64,000 bases of DNA from Stenotrophomonas maltophilia (GTDB lineage Bacteria > Pseudomonadota > Gammaproteobacteria > Xanthomonadales > Xanthomonadaceae). The stretch is from contig NZ_CP037858.1 in assembly GCF_006974125.1 (NCBI RefSeq), positions 2,914,001 to 2,978,000 on the forward strand, written 5' to 3'. Positions within the stretch are counted from its first letter, which is position 1; the number at the start of each line of letters is the position of its first letter. Of the stretch, positions 16,192-23,862 are shown piece after piece. A model generated the notes under the pieces. It had not been told where the DNA came from. It made no database searches and worked only from the letters and a program-made list of their open reading frames with translations. The translations under genes were made by a program, and so were the position numbers.

Positions 16192-16743
16192 ATGTATTCC
16201 CGTAGCAGCGAACCTGTCCACTTCGAACGCGATTGCGAGGCCGTGATGGTCCCGCAGGGCGACACCGTGACCCTGCCCGCCGGCAGCTATGGGTACATCA
16301 CCCAGGCGCTGGGCGGCAGTTATTCGGTGTTCGTCGAGGGCAACCTGTTCCGCATCGCCGGCAAGGATGGCGACGCCATCGGCAAGGAGGCGCCGGCACC
16401 GCTGGAACTGCCGGCCGACGCCACTGATGAACAGGTGGAACAGCTGGTATGGCAGCAGCTGCGCACCTGCTTCGATCCGGAAATTCCGGTCAATATCGTC
16501 GAACTCGGCCTGGTTTACGAGGTTGAGATCAAGCACCTGGATGAAGGCCAGCGCGAGATCGACGTGAAGATGACCCTGACCGCACCGGGCTGCGGCATGG
16601 GCGACATCCTGGTCGACGACGTGCGCAGCAAGCTTGAAATGATCCCGACGGTGGCCGAGGCCGACGTCGACCTGGTGTTCGACCCGCCGTGGAACCAGCA
16701 CATGATGTCCGAGGCGGCCCGGCTCGAGACCGGCATGCTTTGA
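16192..16743 (+). CDS. sufT: Fe-S cluster assembly protein SufT (MIP18/DUF59 family)
   Basis: The 183-residue cytoplasmic protein has an N-terminal segment (MVPQGDTVTLPAGSYGYI) typical of the long SufT form. The DUF59 domain covers about residues 80-170 and shows DPEIPVNIVELGLVYEV and LTAPGCGMGDILVDDVR, including the family's conserved Cys. SufT helps mature iron-sulfur proteins. The suf operon itself is not in the window. ilvE follows after 59 bp on the same strand; ilvD-type Fe-S enzymes work in the same pathway, but that link is only suggestive. Confidence 0.88.
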   Translation: MYSRSSEPVHFERDCEAVMVPQGDTVTLPAGSYGYITQALGGSYSVFVEGNLFRIAGKDGDAIGKEAPAPLELPADATDEQVEQLVWQQLRTCFDPEIPVNIVELGLVYEVEIKHLDEGQREIDVKMTLTAPGCGMGDILVDDVRSKLEMIPTVAEADVDLVFDPPWNQHMMSEAARLETGML

Positions 16744-16802
16744 CCCAGGGCCCGCAGTGACGCGGGCCCGGCACTACCCGCAACCAGAACAGGAATCCTC
16801 CG

Positions 16803-17897
16803 GTGTCCCAGTCCATCCCCAGCTTCGCCGTCACCCGTTCGGACCACCCGCGCAGCGCTGAAGAGCGCGCCCAGATCCTTGAGAAGCCGGGCTTCGGCCT
16901 GCATTTCACCGATCACATGGTGGAGGTGCGCTGGGACAAGGATGCCGGCTGGCACAACGCCAACGTGCGTGCCTACGGTCCGCTGCAGCTGGATCCGGCC
17001 GCAGCCGTGCTGCACTACGGTCAGGAAATCTTCGAAGGCATCAAGGCCTACCGCCATGCCGATGGCTCGATCTGGACCTTCCGTCCGGATGCCAACGGCC
17101 GCCGCCTGCAGCGTTCGGCACAGCGCCTGGCGCTGCCGGAACTGCCGGTGGAGATCTTCGTCGAATCGCTGAAGCAGCTGATCGCCGTGGACAGTGCCTG
17201 GGTGCCGTCGGCTGATGAGTCCAGCCTGTATTTCCGTCCGTTCATGATTGGCGATGAAGCCTTCCTTGGCGTGCGCGGCGCGCACAAGGCCGGTTACTAC
17301 GTCATCGCCAGCCCGGCCGGCCCGTACTTCGCCAAGGGCGTCGCCCCGGTGTCGATCTGGCTGTCCACCGAATACGCGCGCGCGGCCAAGGGCGGCACCG
17401 GCGCCGCCAAGTGCGGTGGCAACTATGCTGCCTCGCTGCTGCCGCAGCAGAAGGCGCAGGCGCAGGGCTGCTCGCAGGTGCTGTTCCTCGACCCGGTGGA
17501 AGGCAAGTACCTGGAAGAGCTGGGTGGCATGAACGTGTTCCTGGTCTACAAGGACGGCACGCTGGTGACCCCGGAACTGTCCGGCAGCATCCTCGAGGGC
17601 ATCACCCGCGAGAGCATCCTGCAGCTGGCCCGCGACCGCGGCATGAAGGTCGAAGAGCGCAAGGTCACCATCGACGAGTGGAAGAACGGCGTGGCCTCCG
17701 GTGACATCGCCGAAGTGTTCGCCTGCGGTACCGCCGCGGTGGTCACCCCGATCGGCCAGCTGAAGGGCGAGGGCTTCTCGGTGGGCGATATCAACGCCCC
17801 GGCCGGCGAGGTGACCATGTCGCTGCGCAAGGAACTGACCGACATCCAGTACGGCCGCCTGCCGGACCGCCACAACTGGCTGGTCAAGCTGGGCTGA
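16803..17897 (+). CDS. ilvE: Branched-chain amino acid aminotransferase
   Basis: The 364-residue class IV PLP enzyme catalyses the last step of leucine, isoleucine and valine synthesis with glutamate as amino donor. Conserved parts are LHYGQEIFEGIKAYRHADG, the RPFMIGDEAFLGV strand, AAKCGGNYAASLLPQ and the late ITRESILQLARDRG and FACGTAAVVTPIG. The length matches the long BCAT type. GTG at 16803 is the start, preceded by AGGAATCC. A SMAG and an intrinsic terminator follow. Confidence 0.95.
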   Translation: MSQSIPSFAVTRSDHPRSAEERAQILEKPGFGLHFTDHMVEVRWDKDAGWHNANVRAYGPLQLDPAAAVLHYGQEIFEGIKAYRHADGSIWTFRPDANGRRLQRSAQRLALPELPVEIFVESLKQLIAVDSAWVPSADESSLYFRPFMIGDEAFLGVRGAHKAGYYVIASPAGPYFAKGVAPVSIWLSTEYARAAKGGTGAAKCGGNYAASLLPQQKAQAQGCSQVLFLDPVEGKYLEELGGMNVFLVYKDGTLVTPELSGSILEGITRESILQLARDRGMKVEERKVTIDEWKNGVASGDIAEVFACGTAAVVTPIGQLKGEGFSVGDINAPAGEVTMSLRKELTDIQYGRLPDRHNWLVKLG

Positions 17898-17913
17898 TCG
17901 CCCGCGGTCAACT

Positions 17914-17936
17914 GTAGAGCCGAGCCCACGCTCGGC
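17914..17936 (+). repeat. SMAG repeat (GTAGAGCCGAGC family) after ilvE
   Basis: A GTAG-headed stem-loop with CCGAGC and GCTCGG arms sits 17 bp after the ilvE stop and just before the terminator. Confidence 0.8.
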
Positions 17937-17947
17937 CGCTTTTCCGG

Positions 17948-17974
17948 AAAGCCCGTCCCAGTGACGGGCTTTCT
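17948..17974. terminator. Intrinsic terminator of ilvE
   Basis: GCCCGTC-CCAGT-GACGGGC is flanked by AAA on the left and TTT on the right, so the stem can extend with A-U pairs. Good intrinsic terminator on the plus strand. Confidence 0.75.
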
Positions 17975-18014
17975 GCGTTGTGGGCCCGCCCGCCAGACCG
18001 CAGCAGGTGATTGC

Positions 18015-18043
18015 TTGACGCAAATAGGTTTGCGATGCAAACT
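18015..18043 (+). promoter_or_regulatory. Promoter with overlapping palindromic operator
   Basis: TTGACG at 18015-18020 is a plausible -35. The position 17 bases further on (CAAACT, 18038-18043) is a weak -10 that lies inside a palindrome, GTTTGC-GAT-GCAAAC (18028-18042). A related GCAAAT half-site lies at 18020-18025. A repressor bound there would block the operon, and the winged-helix protein encoded downstream is the obvious candidate. Inference. Confidence 0.5.
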
Positions 18044-18072
18044 GAATTCAAGCGACCCCGGTGGAGCGTGTC

Positions 18073-18729
18073 ATGCAGCAGCCGTCCGTCATTGATCCTT
18101 CCTCGCGCCTGCAGGCGCTGACCCGTGAGTACTCCCGGTACTCGCGAAGTGCCGGGGGCCTGTCGGCGATGGCAGGCGGCTTCGCCTGCCTGGCCTCGTT
18201 CCTTGCCGGCGCCCTGTTGCCGACCACCCTGGCGCTGCGCATCGTGCTCATTGCCCTGCCGGTGTTGTGGATCGTCGGCAAGCAATGGCTGGCACGCCGT
18301 TACTACCAGCGGCTGGGCCAGGTCGAGGAGCAGGTCACGCCGGTTGAACGCAATTTCCAGCGCTTCTTCATCGCCTTCACCGCGCTGGTAAGCGTGCTGG
18401 TGATCGGCAGCGTGCTGCCCCGGATGGTGCCGATGGGCGAGTTGCCCTGGGATCTGCGCGCCATCGGCTATCTGGTCGTGGTGGCACTGTTGCCCTGGAT
18501 GGTGTGGCGCTGGCTGCGTACGCCGCTGGAGTTCATCGTGGGCGTGTTCCTGCTGTGCCAGGCCGCGCTGGCCTTCACCGGGCAGGCGTATGGCTTCGGC
18601 CCGAGCACCGCCGTGTTCCCGTTGGCATCCATCGCGCTGATCGTGGTCGGTTGGCGTGACCACCAGCGCTTCCAGCGGCTGCAGGTGGAGATGCGCGCGT
18701 TCATGGCGGCGCGGACGAACGTCGAATGA
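18073..18729 (+). CDS. Multi-pass inner membrane protein of unknown function
   Basis: The 218-residue protein has about six hydrophobic segments (around residues 30-70 as two helices, and four more between 100 and 205) and a charged C-terminal tail ending in WRDHQRFQRLQVEMRAF. I recognise no family. The ATG at 18073 was chosen because GGAG lies 6 bases upstream; a GTG at 18061 overlaps that site. It overlaps the regulator gene by ATGA. The arrangement (membrane protein plus small winged-helix regulator) is common for self-regulated operons. Confidence 0.75.
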   Translation: MQQPSVIDPSSRLQALTREYSRYSRSAGGLSAMAGGFACLASFLAGALLPTTLALRIVLIALPVLWIVGKQWLARRYYQRLGQVEEQVTPVERNFQRFFIAFTALVSVLVIGSVLPRMVPMGELPWDLRAIGYLVVVALLPWMVWRWLRTPLEFIVGVFLLCQAALAFTGQAYGFGPSTAVFPLASIALIVVGWRDHQRFQRLQVEMRAFMAARTNVE

Positions 18730-19061
18730 CCCAGCTGCCTGATTCCAGAGCGTTGCTCCAGCTCGACCGCTTGATCCATGAGCCGGCACGGCTGCTGATC
18801 CTGTCGATCCTGGCAGGTGCCGAATCCGCCGAGTTCGGTTTTGTCGAGCATCTCAGCGGGTTGAGCAAGGGCAACCTCTCCAGCCATTTGAGCAAGCTTG
18901 AAGCGGCAGGGCTGGTCGCCATCGACAAGTCGTTCCGTGGCAAGCGCCCATTGACCACCTTGCAGTTGACGCCGATGGGCCGCACTGCCCTGGCCGAGTA
19001 CCGCACGCAGCTGGCGGCGATCGTTGCCGGCATTCCCGATCCGGATCGAAAGGACTCCTGA
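18726..19061 (+). CDS. Winged-helix DNA-binding regulator (HTH_34/MarR-like)
   Basis: The 111-residue protein consists essentially of one winged helix domain: ILSILAGAESAEFGFVEHLSGLSKGNLSSHLSKLEAAGLVAI, followed by a wing with LTTLQLTPMGRTALAEYR. This is the pattern of the small winged-helix family with similarity to MarR/ArsR regulators. No metal- or ligand-binding residues stand out. It is co-translated with the membrane protein upstream. The GTTTGC-GAT-GCAAAC palindrome in the operon promoter is its likely operator. The start at 18726 is fixed by the ATGA overlap. Confidence 0.85.
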   Translation: MTQLPDSRALLQLDRLIHEPARLLILSILAGAESAEFGFVEHLSGLSKGNLSSHLSKLEAAGLVAIDKSFRGKRPLTTLQLTPMGRTALAEYRTQLAAIVAGIPDPDRKDS

Positions 19062-19062
19062 A

Positions 19063-20085
19063 ATGACATTGCTCCCGCGCCTGTTTGCAGTTCTGGTTGT
19101 TTCCTTCTCTGCCCTCACCGGCGTGGCCGCGGCCGCAGATCCGCGCCAGCAGGGAGCCGCGCTGACCGCGCAGTTCTACGAAGGGCACATCGATGCCCTG
19201 TGGGAACGGATGACCCCGCAGATGCAGGCGGGGCTGCAGTCCCCGCAGAGCCTGGTGGCGCTTCGCGAGCAGGTGCTGGCGGGCTGAGGCACGGAAACCG
19301 AGCTGGTCAGTGAGAAGGTCGAGAAGGTTGATGGGTTCGACACCTATCTGCGGCAGGCGCGCTTCGCCAGGAGCCCGGCCATCATCCAGGTGCTGTGGGC
19401 CATCGATGCCGACGGGCAGATCGGCGGCTTCTACATCCGCCCGCTGCAGACCACGCCGCCGCAGGCCGCGGCGAGCGGGTTCCTCGACTACCAGACCCGC
19501 ACACGGCTGCAACTGCCGTTCGACGATGAATACTTCGTGTTCTGGGGCGGGCGTACTGTCGAACAGAACTACCATGCGGCCCATGCCGGCCAGCGCTTCG
19601 CGCTGGATCTGCTGATGATCCGCGATGGCCGTTCGCACCGTGGCGATGGCCTGCGCAACGATGACTACTACTGCTTCGGTCGCCCGATTCTCGCACCGGC
19701 CGACGGCACGGTGGTGGAGGTGATCGAGGGGGTCGCCGACAACGTGCCGGGCCAGATGAATGCCGCCCAGCTCACCGGCAACCGCGTCATTCTCGATCAC
19801 GGCAATGAGGAGTACTCGGTGCTGGCGCACCTGCGCCAGGGTAGTGTGCGCGTCGCCCAGGGACAGGTGGTCCGCAGTGGCGCGCACCTCGGTGACTGTG
19901 GCAACAGCGGCAACTCGTCCGAGCCGCACCTGCACTATCAGCTGCAGGCCGGGCCCGTGTTCGGTGTCGGCGAAGCGCTGCCGGCACAGTTCTCCGGCTA
20001 CGTGGCCGATGGCCAGCCGGTTGTACGCGGTGAACCGGTCAAGGGGCAGCGTATCCGGCCTGCCGGCGTTGCGCAGGCGAAATAG
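19063..20085 (+). pseudogene. M23 family metallopeptidase with in-frame TGA
   Basis: An intact homologue would be a secreted peptidoglycan or peptide hydrolase of about 340 residues. The frame opens at the ATG at 19063 (AGGAC site 8 bp upstream) with a signal peptide ending near GVAAAAD. It reads on for 74 codons through a DUF3887-like segment and meets TGA at 19285-19287. The same frame then continues without any shift to 20085: first GTETELVSEKVEKVDGF, then the M23 domain with HAGQRFALDLLM, ILAPADGTVVEV, ILDHGNEEYSVLAHL and the catalytic HLHYQLQ. The break is therefore a single stop codon. A TGG or CGA codon turned into TGA by mutation or sequencing error would explain it. An internal GTG start near 19390 would lack the signal peptide. 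Confidence 0.8.
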
Positions 20086-20462
20086 CCAGCGCGTCCAACG
20101 CAGCGGGCAGGGCACCGTGCGGATGCTGCGCGACCGATGGTGTGGGCAGTCGACGCCGATGTCGGCAAAGTCATTCCAGGACACGTGACGACCCAGTCAG
20201 GTCTGTGCAGGACACGAGAAAGTTCCTTCACCTTCACAAACCCTCGACCCGAAAAGTCTCAGAACGAACATTTCATCTTGCTGAAAAGACGCTGAAAATC
20301 TTGTGGTGTCCGGTTTCGGCCTTTAGCGTCATCTGCACGGCGGATCGTTAGGGGGATCCGCTGACTCACCGGACTTCGAACCTCGCCAATGCAAGCCAGC
20401 CCACGGTTCGGGCCGGTGCTTCTGCCGATTCCGGCATTCACACCACAAGAAAGGGAAATACG
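20086..20462. other. Long leader region before the serine protease (377 bp)
   Basis: No gene is convincing here. The stretch 20200-20300 is visibly more AT-rich than its neighbours. A nested structure lies at 20308-20374: outer arms GTCCGGT and ACCGGAC enclose a GCGGAT...ATCCGC hairpin (20340-20361). A long untranslated leader with regulated expression of the protease is plausible. I could not place a convincing promoter. Confidence 0.45.
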
Positions 20463-22205
20463 ATGTCCCAGGTAACGCAACCGCGTGTGCGTCGAGTGTG
20501 GGTGGTCCTTGGTGCGTCCGTTCTGTCATCGCTGCTGCTGGCCACGCCTGCGCTGGCCGGTGATGTCCAGCTCAGCGGCCTGCAGTCCGCGCCGACGCAC
20601 CAGCGTTTCATCGTGAAGTACCGCGACGGCAGCGCCGCCGTGGCCAGCAACACTGCGCTGGCTTCGTCGCTGAAGACGGCCGCCGCTGGCCTGGCCAGCA
20701 GCCAGGGCCGCGCGCTGGGCCTGCAGGAGGTCCGCAAGCTGGCCGTTGGCCCGACCCTGGTCAGGACCGATCGTCCGCTGGACCGGGCCGAATCCGAGCA
20801 GCTGATGCGCAAGCTGGCCGCCGACCCGAACGTGGAATACGTCGAGGTCGATCAGATCATGCGTGCGACCCTGACCCCGAATGACACCCGCTTCAGTGAG
20901 CAGTGGGGCTTCGGCACCACCAATGCCGGCATCAACATCCGGCCGGCCTGGGACAAGGCCACAGGCACCGGTGTCGTTGTCGCGGTGATCGATACCGGCA
21001 TCACCAACCACCCGGACCTAAACGCCAACATCCTGCCCGGCTATGACTTCATCAGCGATGCGGCGATGGCGCGCGATGGCAACGGCCGCGACAACAACCC
21101 GAACGATGAGGGCGACTGGTACGGCGACAACGAGTGCCAGGCCGGTTACCCGGGTTCGAACTCCAGCTGGCACGGTACCCACGTCGCCGGCACCGTGGCA
21201 GCAGTGACCAACAACAGCACCGGCGTGGCCGGTACCGCGTTCAACGCCAAGGTCGTGCCGGTGCGTGTGCTCGGCAAGTGCGGCGGCTACACCTCCGACA
21301 TCGCCGATGCGATCGTGTGGGCTTCCGGCGGCACCGTCAGCGGCGTACCGGCCAACGCCAACCCGGCCGAGGTCATCAACCTCTCGCTCGGTGGCGGTGG
21401 CAGCTGCTCGACCACCTACCAGAATGCGATCAATGGTGCGGTCGGCCGTGGCACCACCGTGGTGGTTGCCGCCGGCAACAGCAACACCAACGTGTCCTCG
21501 TCGGTGCCGGCCAATTGCCCGAACGTGATCGCGGTGGCGGCCACCACCTCGGCCGGTGCGCGTGCCAGCTTCTCCAACTATGGCAATGGCATCGATATCT
21601 CGGCACCGGGCCAGGGCATCCTCTCGACCCTCAACAGCGGCACCACCACGCCGGGCAGCGCCAGTTACGCCTCGTACAACGGCACCTCGATGGCGGCACC
21701 GCACGTGGCCGGCGTGGTCGCGCTGATGCAGTCGGTCGCTCCGAGCCCACTGAGCCCGGCGCAGGTCGAAAGCATCATCAAGAGCACCGCACGTCCGCTG
21801 CCGGGCGCCTGCTCGGGTGGCTGCGGCGCCGGCATCATCGACGCCAATGCCGCCGTGGCTGCGGCGATCAACGGTGGCGGCAATCCGAACCCGGGTGGCA
21901 ATGTGCTGCAGAACAACGTGCCGGTGACCGGCCTGGGTGCTGCGACCGGTGCCGAGTTGAACTACACCGTTGCGGTTCCGGCTGGCAGCACCCAGCTGCG
22001 CGTGGCGATCAGTGGCGGCAGCGGTGATGCCGACCTGTATGTGCGCCAGGGCAGTGCCCCGACCGATACCACCTACACCTGCCGTCCGTACCTGAGCGGC
22101 AACAGCGAGACCTGCACCATCAACAGTCCTGCCGCCGGCACCTGGTACGTGCGGGTGAAGGCGTACAGCACCTTCTCGGGCCTGACCCTCAACGCCCAGT
22201 ACTGA
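20463..22205 (+). CDS. Secreted subtilisin-like serine protease with PPC domain
   Basis: The 580-residue preproprotease has a signal peptide (about residues 1-33, ending TPALAGD), an inhibitor I9-like propeptide (about 45-140, from HQRFIVKYRDG to VEYVEVDQIM), an S8 catalytic domain and a C-terminal pre-peptidase domain (about 480-580, starting near VTGLGAATGAEL). The catalytic triad is Asp177 (VVAVIDTGI), His237 (WHGTHVAGT) and Ser409 (GTSMAAPH). The architecture matches the extracellular alkaline proteases that S. maltophilia exports through its type II system, which degrade host and environmental proteins. I cannot tell which named StmPr paralogue, if any, it corresponds to. A strong terminator follows. 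Confidence 0.95.
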   Translation: MSQVTQPRVRRVWVVLGASVLSSLLLATPALAGDVQLSGLQSAPTHQRFIVKYRDGSAAVASNTALASSLKTAAAGLASSQGRALGLQEVRKLAVGPTLVRTDRPLDRAESEQLMRKLAADPNVEYVEVDQIMRATLTPNDTRFSEQWGFGTTNAGINIRPAWDKATGTGVVVAVIDTGITNHPDLNANILPGYDFISDAAMARDGNGRDNNPNDEGDWYGDNECQAGYPGSNSSWHGTHVAGTVAAVTNNSTGVAGTAFNAKVVPVRVLGKCGGYTSDIADAIVWASGGTVSGVPANANPAEVINLSLGGGGSCSTTYQNAINGAVGRGTTVVVAAGNSNTNVSSSVPANCPNVIAVAATTSAGARASFSNYGNGIDISAPGQGILSTLNSGTTTPGSASYASYNGTSMAAPHVAGVVALMQSVAPSPLSPAQVESIIKSTARPLPGACSGGCGAGIIDANAAVAAAINGGGNPNPGGNVLQNNVPVTGLGAATGAELNYTVAVPAGSTQLRVAISGGSGDADLYVRQGSAPTDTTYTCRPYLSGNSETCTINSPAAGTWYVRVKAYSTFSGLTLNAQY

Positions 22206-22228
22206 GCCCAAGCCCCTCTCCATGGGCA

Positions 22229-22255
22229 CGCCCCGGCCTAGGCCGGGGCGTTTTT
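22229..22255 (+). terminator. Intrinsic terminator of the protease gene
   Basis: CGCCCCGGCC-TA-GGCCGGGGCG is followed directly by TTTTT; a textbook terminator 23 bp after the stop codon. Confidence 0.92.
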
Positions 22256-22294
22256 GCTTTGGGCAGGTGCCGACCTTGGCCGGCACGCTGTTCC

Positions 22295-22789
22295 TCAGAC
22301 CGACTCGAAGCGGTTCGCGGCCACGTTCTTGCGCACGTGCTGAGGGTCGAAGATCCGGCCGTTCATGGCGATGTACACGCCGCTCGGCAGCGACTGCACC
22401 GCACCGATCGCGCAGCCGATGTTGAACTCCGCATCCGAACCTCGGAAACGCGCCGGGCTGAGTGCGCCGGTCATCACGATGGTCTTGTCCGGGATCGTCG
22501 CCAGCACCTTGCCGGTCTGCACCATCGAGTCGGTGCCGTGAGTCACCAGCACGTGGCGGGTCGGCTGCGCGGCGATGGTGGCGCGGATCAGTTCGCGGTC
22601 CTCATCGTTGATGTGCAGCGAATCCTTGCGCAGGATCGGAATCACGTTGAAGCGGAACGTCACGCCCAGCTCGCGCAGGATCATGCCGATCTGGGGGTCG
22701 CCGATCTGGTAGTCCGACTTGTCGTCGAAGTAGATCTTGTCGATCGTGCCACCGGTGGTGACGACCAGGAGCTCTTCCATCATGTGCAT
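22295..22789 (-). CDS. Single-domain asparaginase-like protein
   Basis: The 164-residue protein begins MEELLVVTTGGTIDKIYFDD and contains HVLVTHGTDSMVQTG and KTIVMTGALSP. These are the two threonine-bearing signatures and the core of the N-terminal domain of type I/II L-asparaginases. Ordinary asparaginases have about 330 residues with a second domain that completes the active site of the dimer. Here the protein stops after NVAANRFESV and no second domain is encoded nearby. Stand-alone versions of this size are known in proteobacteria, so it need not be a fragment. Start at 22789 or at the second Met (22783); no strong ribosome binding site is seen. Confidence 0.8.
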   Translation of the reverse strand: MHMMEELLVVTTGGTIDKIYFDDKSDYQIGDPQIGMILRELGVTFRFNVIPILRKDSLHINDEDRELIRATIAAQPTRHVLVTHGTDSMVQTGKVLATIPDKTIVMTGALSPARFRGSDAEFNIGCAIGAVQSLPSGVYIAMNGRIFDPQHVRKNVAANRFESV

Positions 22790-22859
22790 GCGCGAAACCA
22801 GGACAGGTACAGCGGCGCGGGGCCAGGAACACAGATGATACGGCCCGGCGGGCGCAGCG

Positions 22860-23195
22860 TCAGCGTCGTTTGCCGAAGCGGGCGCGCAGCCCTGGCAGGC
22901 TGGCGCTGAAGATCACCAGCAGGGCCAGCGCGATCTCGATCAGCGCCAGCCAGCGCGTCTCCGGGTGGCTCCAGGCGCTCATCACGCCGTGGCTGAACCA
23001 GCCCAGCGCCAGCACCGAGGCCCAGAAACCCGCCTTGCGCCAGCCCAGGCGCAGTGCGATGGCCAGCGCCAGCGGTGGCGCGGTGAACACCAGCTGGGTG
23101 GCCAGCCAGTGCTTGTCATTGATGAACCAGCCGGCGAACAGCGCGGCCAGCCCCATCAGGGCCAGCAGCAGGACCGTGCGCGGCGGCCGGTTCAT
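22860..23195 (-). CDS. DUF2069 inner membrane protein
   Basis: The 111-residue protein has four membrane helices. The order LLLALMGLAALFAGWF, TAPPLALAIALRLG, FWASVLALGWFSHGVMSAW and WLALIEIALALLVIFSASL, with an Arg/Lys-rich end, matches DUF2069. Its function is unknown. Its ATG overlaps the stop codon of the WrbA-like gene (ATGA). The pairing of DUF2069 with a flavodoxin-like quinone oxidoreductase gene is a common arrangement. Confidence 0.85.
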   Translation of the reverse strand: MNRPPRTVLLLALMGLAALFAGWFINDKHWLATQLVFTAPPLALAIALRLGWRKAGFWASVLALGWFSHGVMSAWSHPETRWLALIEIALALLVIFSASLPGLRARFGKRR

Positions 23196-23785
23196 CGGGC
23201 CAACCGCTGCGCGATGTCGGCCACCCGGCGGCCCAGCGCACGGGCCAGCACGGCCTCGTCGTCGGTCGGCTGCGGATCGTCGGCGGCACCTGCCACGTGG
23301 CTGGCGCCATAGGGCGTGCCGCCACTGGTGGTATGGCTCAGCGCCGGTTCGGTAAACGGAATGCCGACGATCACGCAGCCGTGGTGCAGCAGCGGTACCT
23401 GCATCGACAGCAGGGTCGATTCCTGGCCGCCATGCATCGAGGCGGTCGAGGTGAACACCCCGGCCGGCTTGCCCGAGAGGGTGCCGTTGACCCATTCGGC
23501 GCCGAGACCGTCGAGGAAATGCTTCACCGGCGCGGCCATGTTGCCGAAGCGGGTCGGGCTGCCGAGCAGCAGGCCCTGGCACTCGACCAGGTCCTGCACG
23601 CTCACATAGGGGGCGCCATCGTCGGGTACAGGCGGCTGCGCGGTCTGGGTCACCGCGGCCACCGGCGGCACCGTGCGCAGGCGCGCGCTCATGCCCGGCA
23701 CTTCGCCGATGCCCCGCGCGATCTGGCGCGCCAGCCGTGCCACCGAACCGCCCCGGCTGTAGTACAGCACCAGAATCTCGCCCAT
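23192..23785 (-). CDS. NAD(P)H:quinone oxidoreductase, WrbA family
   Basis: The 197-residue flavodoxin-like protein opens with the FMN-phosphate loop ILVLYYSRGGSVARLA and contains GLLLGSPTRFGNMAAPVKHFLD, TSTASMHGGQESTLLSM and LSHTTSGGTPYGASHVAG, all typical of WrbA-like tetrameric enzymes. It reduces quinones in a two-electron step and so avoids semiquinone radicals. The start MGEILVLYY at 23785 is the usual family start. It is divergent from yihY with a 77-bp gap, where no clear promoter could be fixed. Confidence 0.92.
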   Translation of the reverse strand: MGEILVLYYSRGGSVARLARQIARGIGEVPGMSARLRTVPPVAAVTQTAQPPVPDDGAPYVSVQDLVECQGLLLGSPTRFGNMAAPVKHFLDGLGAEWVNGTLSGKPAGVFTSTASMHGGQESTLLSMQVPLLHHGCVIVGIPFTEPALSHTTSGGTPYGASHVAGAADDPQPTDDEAVLARALGRRVADIAQRLAR

Positions 23786-23862
23786 CGTGCCCGCTTCTCC
23801 TCGTCGTGTGGCCACCAGTATGGCTATCCTGCCAGCATTCCGCATCGGGTACCCTTCCACCG

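Noticed and set aside
19285..19287. Selenocysteine or programmed read-through at the TGA in the M23 gene
   Set aside because: The position is in a variable linker, not at a catalytic Cys, and I see no stem immediately downstream that would suit a bacterial SECIS. Mutation or sequencing error is simpler.
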